Assembly (NCBI RefSeq): GCF_003968655.1
Contig: NZ_RXYK01000004.1
Location: 105,442-169,441 of the forward strand
Length of the DNA stretch: 64,000 nt
Reading direction: 5' to 3'
Source of the DNA: Chlorobium phaeovibrioides
GTDB lineage: Bacteria > Bacteroidota > Chlorobiia > Chlorobiales > Chlorobiaceae
The notes under the pieces are model-generated. The model searched no databases and was not told where the DNA came from. It saw only the letters and a program-made list of their open reading frames with translations. How positions within the stretch are numbered: position 1 is the stretch's first letter; every line of letters begins with the position of its first letter. The translations under genes and the position numbers were made by a program. Below are positions 29,116 to 38,858 of this stretch, in pieces.

Positions 29116-30653
29116 AGCGGCAGCGTTGAATGTTTCTTGGGAGGGTTCGAGTCTTTTTTTGTCGAGAGAATCTGCAGGGCCCGTATGATTCTGAAGCGGG
29201 TGTTGCGAGGTTCAATGATATCGTCGATGTAGCCGTATTTGGCTGCTTCGTATGGGTTGGCAAACTTTTCGCGGTACTCTGATTCTTTTTCGGCAACAAA
29301 GCGGGCTCGCTCTTCAGGGTCTTCTATGCCTTTGAGTTCCCGGTTGTAGAGCACTTCAGTTGCGCCGGCCGGTCCCATGACTGCAATTTCGGCTTTTGGC
29401 CATGCGTAGTTGACATCGCCCCGCAGATGCTTTGAGCTCATCACACAGTATGCTCCACCATAGGCTTTGCGCAGGATGATGGTGATTTTCGGAACGGTTG
29501 CTTCTCCGTAGGCGAAAATGAGTTTGGCGCCGTTGCTGATGATGCCGTCAAACTCCTGGGCACTGCCGGGAAGGAAACCCGGAACATCGACCAGAGAGAC
29601 GATGGGAATGTTGAATGCGTCGCAGAAACGGATGAAGCGGGCGGCTTTGCGTGAAGCATTGATGTCGAGGCAGCCGGCAAGATAGCTTGGCTGGTTGGCA
29701 ACAATGCCGGTGGAGATGCCGTTGAAGGTCACAAACCCGATGACAATGTTCCGGGCGTACTGGCGCTGGACTTCAAGGAATTCCCCGTTGTCGGCAATGG
29801 CCTCGATGACTTTCTTGACATCGTAGGGCTGTGAAGGCTGCTCGGGGATGATTGTGTTCAGACTTTCCTCAAGACGGTCGATTGGGTCGTCACAGATGGC
29901 CAGAGGAGGCTCCTCAAGGTTATTCTGCGGCAGGTAGCTCAGCAGTTTTTTGATGAGCAGGATGCCTTCCTCCTCGTCTGAAGCTACAAAGTGCGTGACA
30001 CCGGATTTCGATGCATGGACGGTTGCCCCGCCGAGATCCTCTTCGGTAATGGTTTCGCCCGTGACGGTTTTGACAACCTTGGGTCCGGTGACGAACATAT
30101 AGCTGGTTTTTTCAGCCATCATGACGAAGTCAGTCAGGGCGGGGGAGTAGACGGCACCTCCGGCGCAGGGGCCGAAGATGGCTGAAATCTGCGGGATGAC
30201 GCCCGAGGCCATGATGTTGCGCTGGAAGATGCTGGCGTAGCCTGCAAGGCTCCTGACCCCTTCCTGGATGCGGGCTCCGCCGCTGTCGTTGATGCCGATG
30301 ACCGGAACGCCAACCTTGAGAGCCTGGTCCATAATTTTGCAGATCTTATCGGCGTATGTTTCCGAGAGGGAACCGCCGAAGACGGTGAAGTCCTGTGAGA
30401 AGATGTAAACGGGGCGTCCGTCAATGGTGCCGTATCCGGTAACCACGCCGTCAGAGAGGTAGTGCTGCTTGTCAAGGCCAAAGTCTGTGGTGCGGTGGGT
30501 GACAAACATGTCGTACTCTTCGAAGCTGCCTTCATCCAGAAGCATGGCAATGCGCTCACGGGCAGTATTCTTGCCTTTATTGTGCTGCGCTTCTATGCGT
30601 TTTTCTCCGCCGCCAAGACGGGCTTTTTCGCGTTCGGCAATCAAGCGTTTCAT
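29112..30653 (-). CDS. mmdA: Acyl-CoA carboxyltransferase subunit (methylmalonyl-CoA decarboxylase alpha type)
   Basis: A 513-residue carboxyltransferase of the crotonase fold, like propionyl-CoA carboxylase beta and MmdA. N-terminal signatures include GGEKRIEAQHNKGKNTARER and FSQDFTVFGGSLSETYADKI (part: FTVFGGSLSE); GGARIQEGVRSL and GPCAGGAVYSPALTDF form the first oxyanion region, and the C-terminal half has VPGFLPG and KAYGGAYCVMSSK. It uses acyl-CoA and is not pyruvate-type (OadA), which points to methylmalonyl-CoA. No biotin carboxylase gene is adjacent, so decarboxylation with Na+ pumping is more likely than ATP-driven carboxylation. First gene of mmdADCB. Confidence 0.93.
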   Translation of the reverse strand: MKRLIAEREKARLGGGEKRIEAQHNKGKNTARERIAMLLDEGSFEEYDMFVTHRTTDFGLDKQHYLSDGVVTGYGTIDGRPVYIFSQDFTVFGGSLSETYADKICKIMDQALKVGVPVIGINDSGGARIQEGVRSLAGYASIFQRNIMASGVIPQISAIFGPCAGGAVYSPALTDFVMMAEKTSYMFVTGPKVVKTVTGETITEEDLGGATVHASKSGVTHFVASDEEEGILLIKKLLSYLPQNNLEEPPLAICDDPIDRLEESLNTIIPEQPSQPYDVKKVIEAIADNGEFLEVQRQYARNIVIGFVTFNGISTGIVANQPSYLAGCLDINASRKAARFIRFCDAFNIPIVSLVDVPGFLPGSAQEFDGIISNGAKLIFAYGEATVPKITIILRKAYGGAYCVMSSKHLRGDVNYAWPKAEIAVMGPAGATEVLYNRELKGIEDPEERARFVAEKESEYREKFANPYEAAKYGYIDDIIEPRNTRFRIIRALQILSTKKDSNPPKKHSTLPL

Positions 30654-30895
30654 GATGTGGGTCGATAGGGTTTTGCGGGAATGCCTGGAGAGGTTAGCTG
30701 AAAAGCATGGCCAGAGGTTTTGATTCTTGATGCCATCAGCGTTTCTGGGCTTTGCAGGCTATGCTGCATGAGGGTTTGACGGCTTCAGTGACCGCCGTGA
30801 TAGGTTGAATATTCAAAAAAAAAGGGGAATATCCTCCCATGTTATGCAGAGAGGCGTTAATAATCGCTATTTTTCTTTTTTTTGCAGTCATTTAG

Positions 30896-31675
30896 ATGAA
30901 AAAACCTATGAGTGGGGACCTGGAACTTGCGCTTGATCTTGCCCACAGGGCAGGGTTGCTGACACTTGAGTATTATTCCCGGAAATCATTGAGGGTTGAA
31001 ACCAAACGGGACCGCTCTCCGGTGACCGAGGCCGATCGGAAGGCTGAACAGCTGATCCGTCAGGGGATTCTATGCGCCAATCCACAGGATGGCCTGTTGG
31101 GCGAGGAATTTGAGGAACACCTCTCTACGAATGGACGGCGGTGGATCATAGATCCTATTGACGGCACCCGCTCATTTATCCATGGAGTTCCCTTTTACGG
31201 GGTGATGGTAGCTCTTGAGGTGAAGGGGACTGTTGAGCTGGGTGTCGTCAATTTTCCCGCTCTGCATGAGATGTATCATGCTGAATCTGGAGAGGGCGCC
31301 TTCATGAACGGCTCTCCAATTGGTGTTTCTTCTATTGCGGATAGTAAGGATGCGACGGTGGTCTTTACCGAAAAAGAGTATCTCATGGACGAAGTTTCGG
31401 GTCATCCGGTTGATCGGCTGCGCCATGATGCCGGCCTTGTAAGAGGATGGGGAGACTGCTACGGCCACATGCTGGTTGCTTCCGGGAGGGCCGAGGTTGC
31501 AGTGGACAAGATAATGAGCCCGTGGGACTGCGCTGCCTTGATTCCTGTTGTGAGGGAGGCCGGGGGGTGCTGTTTTGATTACCGGGGAGAGACGACAATA
31601 TCGGGGGCAGGGTTGGTCAGTGCCAATATGGTGATGGGGCGGCAGCTGCTTGAGGATATTGCCGCAGGCAGGTGA
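30896..31675 (+). CDS. Inositol monophosphatase-family phosphatase, probably histidinol-phosphatase (HisN type)
   Basis: A 259-residue Mg2+-dependent phosphatase. The metal-binding motifs are GEEFEEH (about 71), IDPIDGTRSFIHG (about 88-100) and WDCAALIPVVREAGG (about 210). The RSFIHGVP variant after DGT, instead of TNFVHG, is common in the HisN histidinol-phosphatase and related fructose-bisphosphatase-like members. Histidine synthesis is thus the first guess, with inositol monophosphatase or 3'-phosphoadenosine phosphatase as alternatives. It ends exactly where the convergent hemD ends (adjacent stop codons). A second ATG four codons in is possible. Confidence 0.85.
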   Translation: MKKPMSGDLELALDLAHRAGLLTLEYYSRKSLRVETKRDRSPVTEADRKAEQLIRQGILCANPQDGLLGEEFEEHLSTNGRRWIIDPIDGTRSFIHGVPFYGVMVALEVKGTVELGVVNFPALHEMYHAESGEGAFMNGSPIGVSSIADSKDATVVFTEKEYLMDEVSGHPVDRLRHDAGLVRGWGDCYGHMLVASGRAEVAVDKIMSPWDCAALIPVVREAGGCCFDYRGETTISGAGLVSANMVMGRQLLEDIAAGR

Positions 31676-32416
31676 TCAGCGGAGAGCTTCGGCTATCGCT
31701 CTGGCGAAGTTGGGGCCGTCGAAGTATTCGGGGATGATGTCGGTTTTTATGCCGATTTTTTCAAGGGCGCGGGCTGTTGTTGTGCCGATGGCTGCAATTT
31801 TTACCCCATCGGGCAGGCCGGTTGTCCCCATGGCTTCAAAAAAGTTGGTGGCCGTTGAGGGGCTGGTGAAGGAGAGGCAGTCAAGTCTGCCCTCTGCAAG
31901 CATTGCCTTGATGGCAGCAGTGTCTTCAAGAGAGGGAGGACGGTTTTCATAGACAGTCAACTCTGTGCACTGCCCTCCCCGTTTGCCGATGACATCGGGG
32001 ATGACACCGAGCGAGAGGTTTCCGCGCAGAAAGAGAAAGTTTTTCCCTGCAATGCGTTCTTCACCAATTTCACTCATCATGGTGACGGCATCGGCTATTT
32101 TCGGGACCGGTTCGGTGGTGATGCCGTGCGTCAGAAGGTCACCGGCAGTTGTTTTGCCGACTGCCCAGACGGTTGCCTTCTGAAGGTTTTCCAGCTGTTC
32201 GGGAGTGGTGCTGAGGAGTCGGGCCATAAAGGCGCTGACGCTGTTGGGACTGGTAAAAAAAATGCCGTCAAAATCTGAGAGGTCGGGAACCACCCATCCT
32301 TCGACGGCTTTTATTTCAATGGTCGGAAAAACGACCGAACCGAGCCCATGCTCTTCAAGCTGGCTGACGAATGCGCCGGCCTGATTCTTCGGTCGTGTTA
32401 CCAGAACTGTTTTCAT
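31676..32416 (-). CDS. hemD: Uroporphyrinogen-III synthase HemD
   Basis: A 246-residue two-domain enzyme that closes hydroxymethylbilane to uroporphyrinogen III with inversion of ring D. The sequence is poorly conserved, as is usual; [14 protein letters not shown] (about 51), [16 protein letters not shown] and [16 protein letters not shown] are the recognisable segments, and position after hemC supports the call. The start overlaps the hemC stop by 1 nt (TGATG). Confidence 0.93.
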   Translation of the reverse strand: MKTVLVTRPKNQAGAFVSQLEEHGLGSVVFPTIEIKAVEGWVVPDLSDFDGIFFTSPNSVSAFMARLLSTTPEQLENLQKATVWAVGKTTAGDLLTHGITTEPVPKIADAVTMMSEIGEERIAGKNFLFLRGNLSLGVIPDVIGKRGGQCTELTVYENRPPSLEDTAAIKAMLAEGRLDCLSFTSPSTATNFFEAMGTTGLPDGVKIAAIGTTTARALEKIGIKTDIIPEYFDGPNFARAIAEALR

Positions 32417-33357
32417 CAGCAGGTTTTGCGGATTTCCGAAAGGATTTCCTCTGCGCCCTGTTTCAGCAGCTCTTCAGCAAGTTCAATGCCGGCGGCTTCA
32501 GCCTGTGCAGGAGAAGTGAGTCCGGTTTTGGTGATTTCGTTGCGGATGCCCTTGGTTCCGTCCACTGAACCGACAAATGCGAGCAGGTGCAGTGTTCCGT
32601 TCTTGAACGAGGCGTAGGAGCCGATGGGAATCTGGCAGCCGCCCTGAAGGTGGCGGAGCAGCGAGCGTTCAGCTTTGCAGCAGTACTCGGTGTTGCTGTG
32701 GTTCATCACCTTCACGATTTCCCTTGTCTGTTCGTCGTCAACACGGGTTTCAATGCCCAGTGCTCCCTGTCCGACAGCCGGCAGCATGATTTCATGCGGA
32801 AGGATTTCAGAAATGCGGTCGCTGAAGTTGAGGCGGTAGACGCCGGCGTAGGCAAGCATCATGGCGTCAAATTCACCTTCGTCAAATTTCTGGAAACGGG
32901 TGTTGAGGTTGCCGCGGATGTCTTTGATGTCAAAATCGGGGCGGAGGCTTTTGAGCTGCGACATGCGGCGAAGCGAGCTGGTTGCTACTTTTGCGTTCTT
33001 GGGCAGGTCAAGCATTTTGACACCGTTTTTCGAGATGATGACATCACGGGTGTCTTCCCGCTCAGTGAAGGCACTGATGATCAGCCCTTCGGGAGTGGCA
33101 GTTGGAACATCCTTCAGGCTGTGGACAGCAAGATCAATCTCTTTGGCAATCAGGAATTTCTCGATGTCTTTGGTGAAGAGCCCCATGTCTCCAATTTTGG
33201 AGAGCGGGGAGTCCAGCAGTACATCACCGGTTGTTTTGACAAGTTTGAGGGTGATGTCAAGGTCTGGAAAGTGTCTGGAAAGCTCAGCCTTGGTGTATTC
33301 TGCCTGCCAGAGGGCGAGCGGGCTGGAGCGGGTACCGATGATAAGCTGTTTTTTCAA
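32416..33357 (-). CDS. hemC: Hydroxymethylbilane synthase (porphobilinogen deaminase) HemC
   Basis: A 313-residue enzyme that polymerises four porphobilinogen units. [18 protein letters not shown] opens domain 1, and HSLKDVPT carries the catalytic Asp-adjacent loop. The dipyrromethane cofactor cysteine is in [13 protein letters not shown] in domain 3. It starts 19 nt after hemA and is translationally coupled to hemD. It is an essential supply point for bacteriochlorophylls in this organism. Confidence 0.97.
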   Translation of the reverse strand: MKKQLIIGTRSSPLALWQAEYTKAELSRHFPDLDITLKLVKTTGDVLLDSPLSKIGDMGLFTKDIEKFLIAKEIDLAVHSLKDVPTATPEGLIISAFTEREDTRDVIISKNGVKMLDLPKNAKVATSSLRRMSQLKSLRPDFDIKDIRGNLNTRFQKFDEGEFDAMMLAYAGVYRLNFSDRISEILPHEIMLPAVGQGALGIETRVDDEQTREIVKVMNHSNTEYCCKAERSLLRHLQGGCQIPIGSYASFKNGTLHLLAFVGSVDGTKGIRNEITKTGLTSPAQAEAAGIELAEELLKQGAEEILSEIRKTC

Positions 33358-33376
33358 AGCGGTTACAGATTTTTAT

Positions 33377-34654
33377 TTAGTGTGACTGGTTCGGCTCTTC
33401 AAGATCAAAAACATTGCGGACAAGGTCAACCCGGCTTGGCATGCTGTCGGAAGTGCTGATGGGTGCCTTGAGCATTTTAATCGGATGGTGTAGAATCTTT
33501 TTCATGATCCGGTCGGTCAGGTGCTCCATTCTCCGGAGTTCTTCTTCAGAAACCTTATGCCGGTAGCGCTCGATCTCTTTTTCCTTGATTTCAATGAACT
33601 TCGACTGGAGATCAACAATTGTTGGACGGACTTTCAGTGTGTTGATCCATTGGCCGAAGGCCACAAGCTCTTCGTCAATGATTGCGTGCACTTTCGGCAG
33701 TTCACCACTGCGGCGCTCAAGGTTTTTGTCGATGATGTGTTTGAGTGCGTCAATGTCTTTCAGGAACATGTTCTGCACTTTTGATACTTCCGGATCAACA
33801 TTTCTCGGCAGTCCGAGGTCAAGGATGATGACCGGTTTGAGGCGGCGCTTGAGCATGGCTGCATGCATTTCCGCTTCGCTGATGATGTACTCTTTGGTGC
33901 TGACAGCGGTAATGATGATGTCGAATTCGTGCAGATGCTCTTTGTATGATTCGTATGGGAGCACCTGATTGGTGCCGAGCTCTTCGGCGAGTGCTTCGGA
34001 TTTTGACCGGGTGCGGTTGGTGATGACGATATTGCGCGCGTTTTTTGCGAACATATGTTTCGCGGCAAGTTCGCCTGTTTCTCCTGCTCCGACAAGAAGC
34101 ACTTTTTTCATGGAGAGGTTCGAGAATATCTTCTGCGCCAGTTCGACCGCTGCATAGCTGACCGATACGGCACCTTCCATGATTTTGGTTCTGGTCTTGA
34201 CTTTTTTGGCGACGCTGAAGGCTGTATGGCAGAGCCTTGTGAGCAGAATGCCTGCTGTCTGCACTTCGGCAGCAATGCGGTATGCCTCTTTTACCTGACC
34301 GAGAATCTGCCCTTCTCCCAGGATGAGAGAATCTATGGCGCTGGATACTTCAAAAAGGTGACGGGCTGTGCCGCAATAGAAGCGGCTGAAGAAGTGTTCA
34401 GGGCGAACATCTTTTCCTGCTTCACGGAAAGAGATGATATAGTCCTTGAGATATTCGCCGGTAACTTCATGCATTGCCGGAACAACATAGATTTCTGTCC
34501 GGTTGCATGTTGAGAGCACCATGGCTTCGTGTGCAATGCCCGCTGAAACAAGGCCTGTGACGAATTCTTTGTTCTGAACTTCGGAAAGAGAGATTCTTTC
34601 ACGGATTTCAATGGGTGCAGTCTTATGGTTGACACCAACTGAAATGATGTTCAT
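33377..34654 (-). CDS. hemA: Glutamyl-tRNA reductase HemA
   Basis: A 425-residue NADPH-dependent enzyme that reduces glutamyl-tRNA to glutamate-1-semialdehyde, the first committed step of the C5 pathway. The N-terminal catalytic domain has [13 protein letters not shown] and the catalytic Cys50 in STCNRTEIY. The NADPH domain has [16 protein letters not shown] (about 184) and the C-terminal helical dimerisation domain follows. It lies between hemX and hemC in a hemXACD order, which matches the order in Bacillus and other green sulfur bacteria. Confidence 0.97.
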   Translation of the reverse strand: MNIISVGVNHKTAPIEIRERISLSEVQNKEFVTGLVSAGIAHEAMVLSTCNRTEIYVVPAMHEVTGEYLKDYIISFREAGKDVRPEHFFSRFYCGTARHLFEVSSAIDSLILGEGQILGQVKEAYRIAAEVQTAGILLTRLCHTAFSVAKKVKTRTKIMEGAVSVSYAAVELAQKIFSNLSMKKVLLVGAGETGELAAKHMFAKNARNIVITNRTRSKSEALAEELGTNQVLPYESYKEHLHEFDIIITAVSTKEYIISEAEMHAAMLKRRLKPVIILDLGLPRNVDPEVSKVQNMFLKDIDALKHIIDKNLERRSGELPKVHAIIDEELVAFGQWINTLKVRPTIVDLQSKFIEIKEKEIERYRHKVSEEELRRMEHLTDRIMKKILHHPIKMLKAPISTSDSMPSRVDLVRNVFDLEEPNQSH

Positions 34655-34755
34655 GGCAGCGTGGTTTTTCGTGAATGCCGGTCTCTTTGGCAGTATCAGA
34701 TTGCTGAACTGTAAATATATCCCTCTAACCCCATATTTTCAAATGCAGTGCTTTT

Positions 34756-35601
34756 TTATGGCGCTGCTGTGTGAAATGTTGGCGAAAATATCGCCATCAG
34801 GGTGACGAGCATGGTGATGAAGACAAACAATATGATAAACAGATAGGCCATGTTTTTTATGTCCCACCCGATGAGTGGGCGGATAAAAATGCTGACGCCA
34901 TAGAAAAGCCAGATGATGACCAGTGTGATGACTTTGATGTCCATCAGCTCTATTGCTCCGCCGTTCGCTTTCAGCTCAATAACGCCGGCAAAGAGTGTGA
35001 TGGAGAGAAAAATGAAGCCGAAGGCGACGGCGTGCATGGTGAGTCGTTCCAGCACTTCAAGGTTTGGAAGGCGCTGGAAGAGGAGTTCAAACCGGTTGCG
35101 CTGAATCTGGCGGAAGAGCAGCAGGTAGAGAAAGCTGTACAGGCCGGCTATGGCAATGGCGCTGAAGCTGAAAATTGAGGAGATGAGGTGAACTCCAATG
35201 CCGATGCCGCTGAAAGCTGCACTCGTGCCTGTGGCCTGCGCCGTCAGTATGGAGGAGAGCAGCTGCGCGCCGGAGGCAAAGGCAAGAACGAAAAATCCGG
35301 TTTTGTCGTTCTTTGTGGTGAATTCAATGAAGAAATAAGTGGTGGTCAGGGTGAGGGCCACCATGGTCATGATGTTGAATGTGGAGTACCCTATACGGAA
35401 GCCGTCAATGGAGGTGAGAAGTCCGAGATAAACCAGATGCGTCAGCAGCGTCATGACGAGTGACGGCTGTTTGTATTTTTTTGCAAACTGGATGTCGCCA
35501 AAGAAATGTGCTCCGTAAAGGCCTGTGGTGAGCAGGTAGAGCAGCGAGAGTGCCTGCGTCAGCAGAAGCAATGGCGAGTTGGTTAACAGTATATTGTTCA
35601 T
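34756..35601 (-). CDS. hemX: HemX/CcsA-like membrane protein
   Basis: A 281-residue protein with about eight hydrophobic segments, of the cytochrome c assembly (CcsA/CcmC) family. It lacks the tryptophan-rich WGxxWxWD heme-handling motif of true CcsA/CcmC proteins. It sits upstream of hemA by 101 nt, as HemX does in Bacillus, where HemX lowers the cellular amount of HemA. A role in controlling glutamyl-tRNA reductase is therefore inferred from context; cytochrome c maturation is the alternative. Confidence 0.8.
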   Translation of the reverse strand: MNNILLTNSPLLLLTQALSLLYLLTTGLYGAHFFGDIQFAKKYKQPSLVMTLLTHLVYLGLLTSIDGFRIGYSTFNIMTMVALTLTTTYFFIEFTTKNDKTGFFVLAFASGAQLLSSILTAQATGTSAAFSGIGIGVHLISSIFSFSAIAIAGLYSFLYLLLFRQIQRNRFELLFQRLPNLEVLERLTMHAVAFGFIFLSITLFAGVIELKANGGAIELMDIKVITLVIIWLFYGVSIFIRPLIGWDIKNMAYLFIILFVFITMLVTLMAIFSPTFHTAAP

Positions 35602-35799
35602 CCTCTATTTCTATGGGGATACGGGGGCATCCGCTTTAAGTTGAAATTATGCGGCAAAGACCATACGCCCCGGTGTGACTGTCCTGGACATCGGGAAGGT
35701 AAAGATTGTTGTGGGGGCGGGATAACGAAAGAAAAATATGTATATTCCGCCCGTCATTCAATATAAACCTTACTCTCTTACAAGTTACAAGGAAAAAAG

Positions 35800-37626
35800 A
35801 TGAGCCGGAACAAGAATATCAGAAATATAGCAATCATAGCCCATGTTGATCATGGCAAGACGACGCTTGTCGATTCCATTTTTCAGAAAACTGGTGCTTT
35901 CAGGGAGAACCAGCAGGTGAATGTGCGGGTGCTTGATTCAAATCCCCAGGAGCGGGAGCGGGGCATTACCATTTTCTCGAAGAATGCCGCAGCTGTTTAC
36001 AAGGATCACAAAATCAATATTGTTGATACTCCCGGCCATGCCGATTTCGGTGGCGAGGTTGAGCGGATTCTGAAAATGGTTGATGGTGTGCTGTTGCTGG
36101 TTGATGCGTTCGAAGGGCCGATGCCCCAGACCAAGTTTGTGCTCCGTAAGGCACTGGAACTGAAGCTCAAGCCGATTGTTGTCATCAACAAGATTGACCG
36201 TCCCCAGTCTGACCCTGTGAAGGTGCACGATCAGGTGCTTGACCTTTTCATTGCACTTGGAGCTGAAGAAGAACAGCTTGATTTTCCTTACCTGTTCACC
36301 TCCGCCAAAAACGGTGTGGCCAAGTACAGCATGGACGATCCGGATGGCGATATGGACCTGCTTCTTGATATCATCATCAAGGAGATTCCAGCTCCTGTTG
36401 GTGATGACGATGCTCCGTTCCAGATGCTGGTGACCAGCCTGGACTACAACGAGTACATCGGCAAGATAGCCATTGGCAGAATTCATCGCGGAAAGGTGAG
36501 CCCCGGTACTCAGCTTGCCGTTGTGAGCCCTGAGGGGATCATTGGCCGCGGTACGGTGACCAAGCTTTTCCAGTTTGACAAGCTGCAGCGCATTGAGGCC
36601 AAGGAGGCTTCTTCGGGAGATATTATTGCCATTGCAGGTATTTCCGACGCCAATGTGGGCGAAACCCTTACAGCCATTGACTCACCTGAAGTGCTTGAGT
36701 CGTTTGATATCAGCAAGCCTACCCTTTCCATGCTTTTCTCGGTGAACGACTCTCCCTTTGCCGGACTGGAGGGCAAGGAGGTGACCAGCCGCAAGATTCG
36801 CGAGCGCCTGATGAAAGAGGTGATGACCAATGTGGCCTTGAATGTTGAGGAGACCGACAGTGCCGACACTTTCCGGGTTTCGGGTCGTGGAGAGCTCCAC
36901 CTTTCAGTACTGATTGAGACCATGCGTCGTGAAGGGTATGAACTTGCCATTTCCCGGCCCCAGGTTATCATGCAGAAGGATGAATCGGGCGCAATGCTTG
37001 AGCCTGTTGAGCATGTGACCATTGATATTCCTGAAGAGTATACCGGAGTCATCATTGAGAAGATGGGACGCAGGAAGGCTGAAATGAAGCATATGGGTAC
37101 GCTCCGTGGCGGCATGGTCCGCCTTGAGTTTGAAATTCCGACCCGTGGCCTTATTGGTTACAACCTTGAGTTTACCACCGACACCAAGGGCGAGGGTATC
37201 ATGGCCCATGTGTTCCACGAATACCAGCCTTTCAAGGGCAAGCTGCCCTCCCGTGAAACCGGAGCCCTTGTGGTTGCCGAGAACGGTATCTGTGTTGCCT
37301 ATGCGCTCAGCAGTCTTGAAGACCGCGGCACTTTTTTCGTGGCTCCCAACACGAAGGTGTATGCCGGTATGGTTGTGGGCGAGTCCACCCGCGGGCTTGA
37401 TATTACCATCAATGTCTGCAAAACCAAAAAGCTCACCAACATGCGCTCGTCGGGTACTGATGAGTCGCTTCGCCTTACCCCGCCGCGCATTCTTTCGCTG
37501 GAGCAGGCGCTTGAGTTCATCAATGACGATGAGCTGCTTGAGGTAACGCCCCAGAGCATCAGGATCCGCAAGAAGATTCTTGATGCCAACCAGCGTGCAA
37601 GGGCAACCAAGAAAGCTAACGCCTGA
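35800..37626 (+). CDS. typA: Translational GTPase TypA/BipA
   Basis: A 608-residue ribosome-associated GTPase used in ribosome assembly and stress adaptation. The G domain has [10 protein letters not shown] (G1, about 15), the switch-[22 protein letters not shown] (G3) and [10 protein letters not shown] (G4). EF-G-like domains II, III and V follow, then the TypA-specific C-terminal domain ([14 protein letters not shown]). Length and motifs distinguish it from LepA and EF-G. AAGGA lies eight nt before the ATG. Confidence 0.97.
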   Translation: MSRNKNIRNIAIIAHVDHGKTTLVDSIFQKTGAFRENQQVNVRVLDSNPQERERGITIFSKNAAAVYKDHKINIVDTPGHADFGGEVERILKMVDGVLLLVDAFEGPMPQTKFVLRKALELKLKPIVVINKIDRPQSDPVKVHDQVLDLFIALGAEEEQLDFPYLFTSAKNGVAKYSMDDPDGDMDLLLDIIIKEIPAPVGDDDAPFQMLVTSLDYNEYIGKIAIGRIHRGKVSPGTQLAVVSPEGIIGRGTVTKLFQFDKLQRIEAKEASSGDIIAIAGISDANVGETLTAIDSPEVLESFDISKPTLSMLFSVNDSPFAGLEGKEVTSRKIRERLMKEVMTNVALNVEETDSADTFRVSGRGELHLSVLIETMRREGYELAISRPQVIMQKDESGAMLEPVEHVTIDIPEEYTGVIIEKMGRRKAEMKHMGTLRGGMVRLEFEIPTRGLIGYNLEFTTDTKGEGIMAHVFHEYQPFKGKLPSRETGALVVAENGICVAYALSSLEDRGTFFVAPNTKVYAGMVVGESTRGLDITINVCKTKKLTNMRSSGTDESLRLTPPRILSLEQALEFINDDELLEVTPQSIRIRKKILDANQRARATKKANA

Positions 37627-37670
37627 GCGGTTTCCTCTCCACTCTGGAGACGGATGGCAGGTAAAGCAGA

Positions 37671-37707
37671 ACCCTCTCATCGTGATGACGATATGAGAGG
37701 GTTTTCT
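37671..37707 (+). terminator. Terminator after typA
   Basis: A 10-bp stem (ACCCTCTCAT, 37671-37680, with ATGAGAGGGT, 37693-37702) can be extended by partly paired bases in the 12-nt loop and is followed by TTTTC. It lies 44 nt after the typA stop, in the gap before the convergent bchX. Confidence 0.8.
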
Positions 37708-37743
37708 TGTTGCAGGAAGAAAAATGGTACTGCAGCTGGCGTT

Positions 37744-38847
37744 TTAGAGCTGGAAGAAGAGAGTCCGGAGTGTTTTCTGTGCTGCTGCGAGGCGCAGGGC
37801 GGCTTCAGGTTCCGTGCAGTTGAGCAGCGTGGCGATTTCGGCGGTGCTTTTCCCCTCTTTTTCATGCAGGAGGTAGACTGACTGATGGTCCGGTTCAAGC
37901 CGGCTGATGCATTCTGCCATTCTGTCATCCTCTTTTTGCCCTGCGCCGGATGGTGTAGCTGTATGGAGAGGAGTGCCGGCGCTGAAGAGCTCTTCTTTTG
38001 TTGCGGGACGGGGGAGGCTGTCGCTGACTTCTCCGAAGAGGCGGATGAAGTCACTGAAATCAAGCCCTGCTGAGTGGGAGGGGGTTATGCTGTCGCTGAG
38101 AATGTCGGTTGCGAGTTTTTCGAACCGCTGCCCGATATCGGGGATGCGGATGGCAAAGTCAAAGCGGTCATCATGGTCGCGGGCCTCCATGTTGTAGGGG
38201 ACCTTCATGAGAACATTGATGCCGGCGGCCCGGGCATATTTTTCGGCCACGCCGCTGCCGTCATCACGGTTGATGATGAGACCCAGGAGGCGGGATGTTC
38301 CTCCGACCGTTCTGAAGTAATTGTTTGCGCGGCAGATGTTGTTGGCAGTGAAGATGGACTGGCGGTCGTTGCTGGTGACGAGGATGACCTCTTCGCTGAG
38401 CGAACGGGCAAGTGGTGTGGCAAAGCCTCCGCAGACCACATCGCCAAGAAAGTCCATGAGGATGATATCGAGGTCCCATTTGAAAAGGCCAAGCTTTTCA
38501 AGGGTATCGAACCCCGAAATGATTCCCCGTCCACCGCACCCCCGGCCTACCTGAGGGCCTCCGAGTTCAATGCCGTATATGGGCCGGGGAAAGTCCCCTA
38601 TGTCGCGCCGGAAGACAATGTCTTCTATGGAGACCTCTTCATTCCGGGCGTTTTTCTCTGAAAAAACATCGGTCAGAGTCGGCAGCGACATGCCGCCGAA
38701 GAGCGAGGTGGTTGAGTCGTGTTTGGGGTCGCAGCCGAGCTGCAGCACCCGTTTCTGCATAAGGGCAAAGGTGGCGCTGAGGTTGGTGGTGGTGAAGCTT
38801 TTACCGATTCCCCCTTTTCCGTAAATGGCTATGGTTCTTGCGCTCAT
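37744..38847 (-). CDS. bchX: Chlorophyllide reductase iron protein BchX with C-terminal sigma4-like HTH
   Basis: BchX is the ATP-dependent iron protein of chlorophyllide a reductase (BchXYZ), which reduces ring B on the way to bacteriochlorophyll a. The nitrogenase-like core (about 1-285) has the P-loop YGKGGIGKS (9-17), the switch sequence LGCDPKHDSTT, and [4Fe-4S] ligands Cys103 (GRGCGGRG) and Cys138 (DVVCGG). The protein continues about 60-80 residues beyond the core. Residues about 310-367 resemble a sigma-70 region 4 helix-turn-helix: RLEPDHQSVYLLHEKEGKS, then AEIATLLNC, then LRLAAAQKTLRTLF. This tail is in the same frame without interruption. It is 11 nt downstream of bchC. Confidence 0.96.
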   Translation of the reverse strand: MSARTIAIYGKGGIGKSFTTTNLSATFALMQKRVLQLGCDPKHDSTTSLFGGMSLPTLTDVFSEKNARNEEVSIEDIVFRRDIGDFPRPIYGIELGGPQVGRGCGGRGIISGFDTLEKLGLFKWDLDIILMDFLGDVVCGGFATPLARSLSEEVILVTSNDRQSIFTANNICRANNYFRTVGGTSRLLGLIINRDDGSGVAEKYARAAGINVLMKVPYNMEARDHDDRFDFAIRIPDIGQRFEKLATDILSDSITPSHSAGLDFSDFIRLFGEVSDSLPRPATKEELFSAGTPLHTATPSGAGQKEDDRMAECISRLEPDHQSVYLLHEKEGKSTAEIATLLNCTEPEAALRLAAAQKTLRTLFFQL

Positions 38848-38858
38848 GCGGTCTGTTG

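Noticed and set aside
32587..33459. 290-residue open frame on the plus strand opposite hemC
   Set aside because: It runs antisense to hemC and the hemA end and shows no motif; hemC itself has all family signatures.
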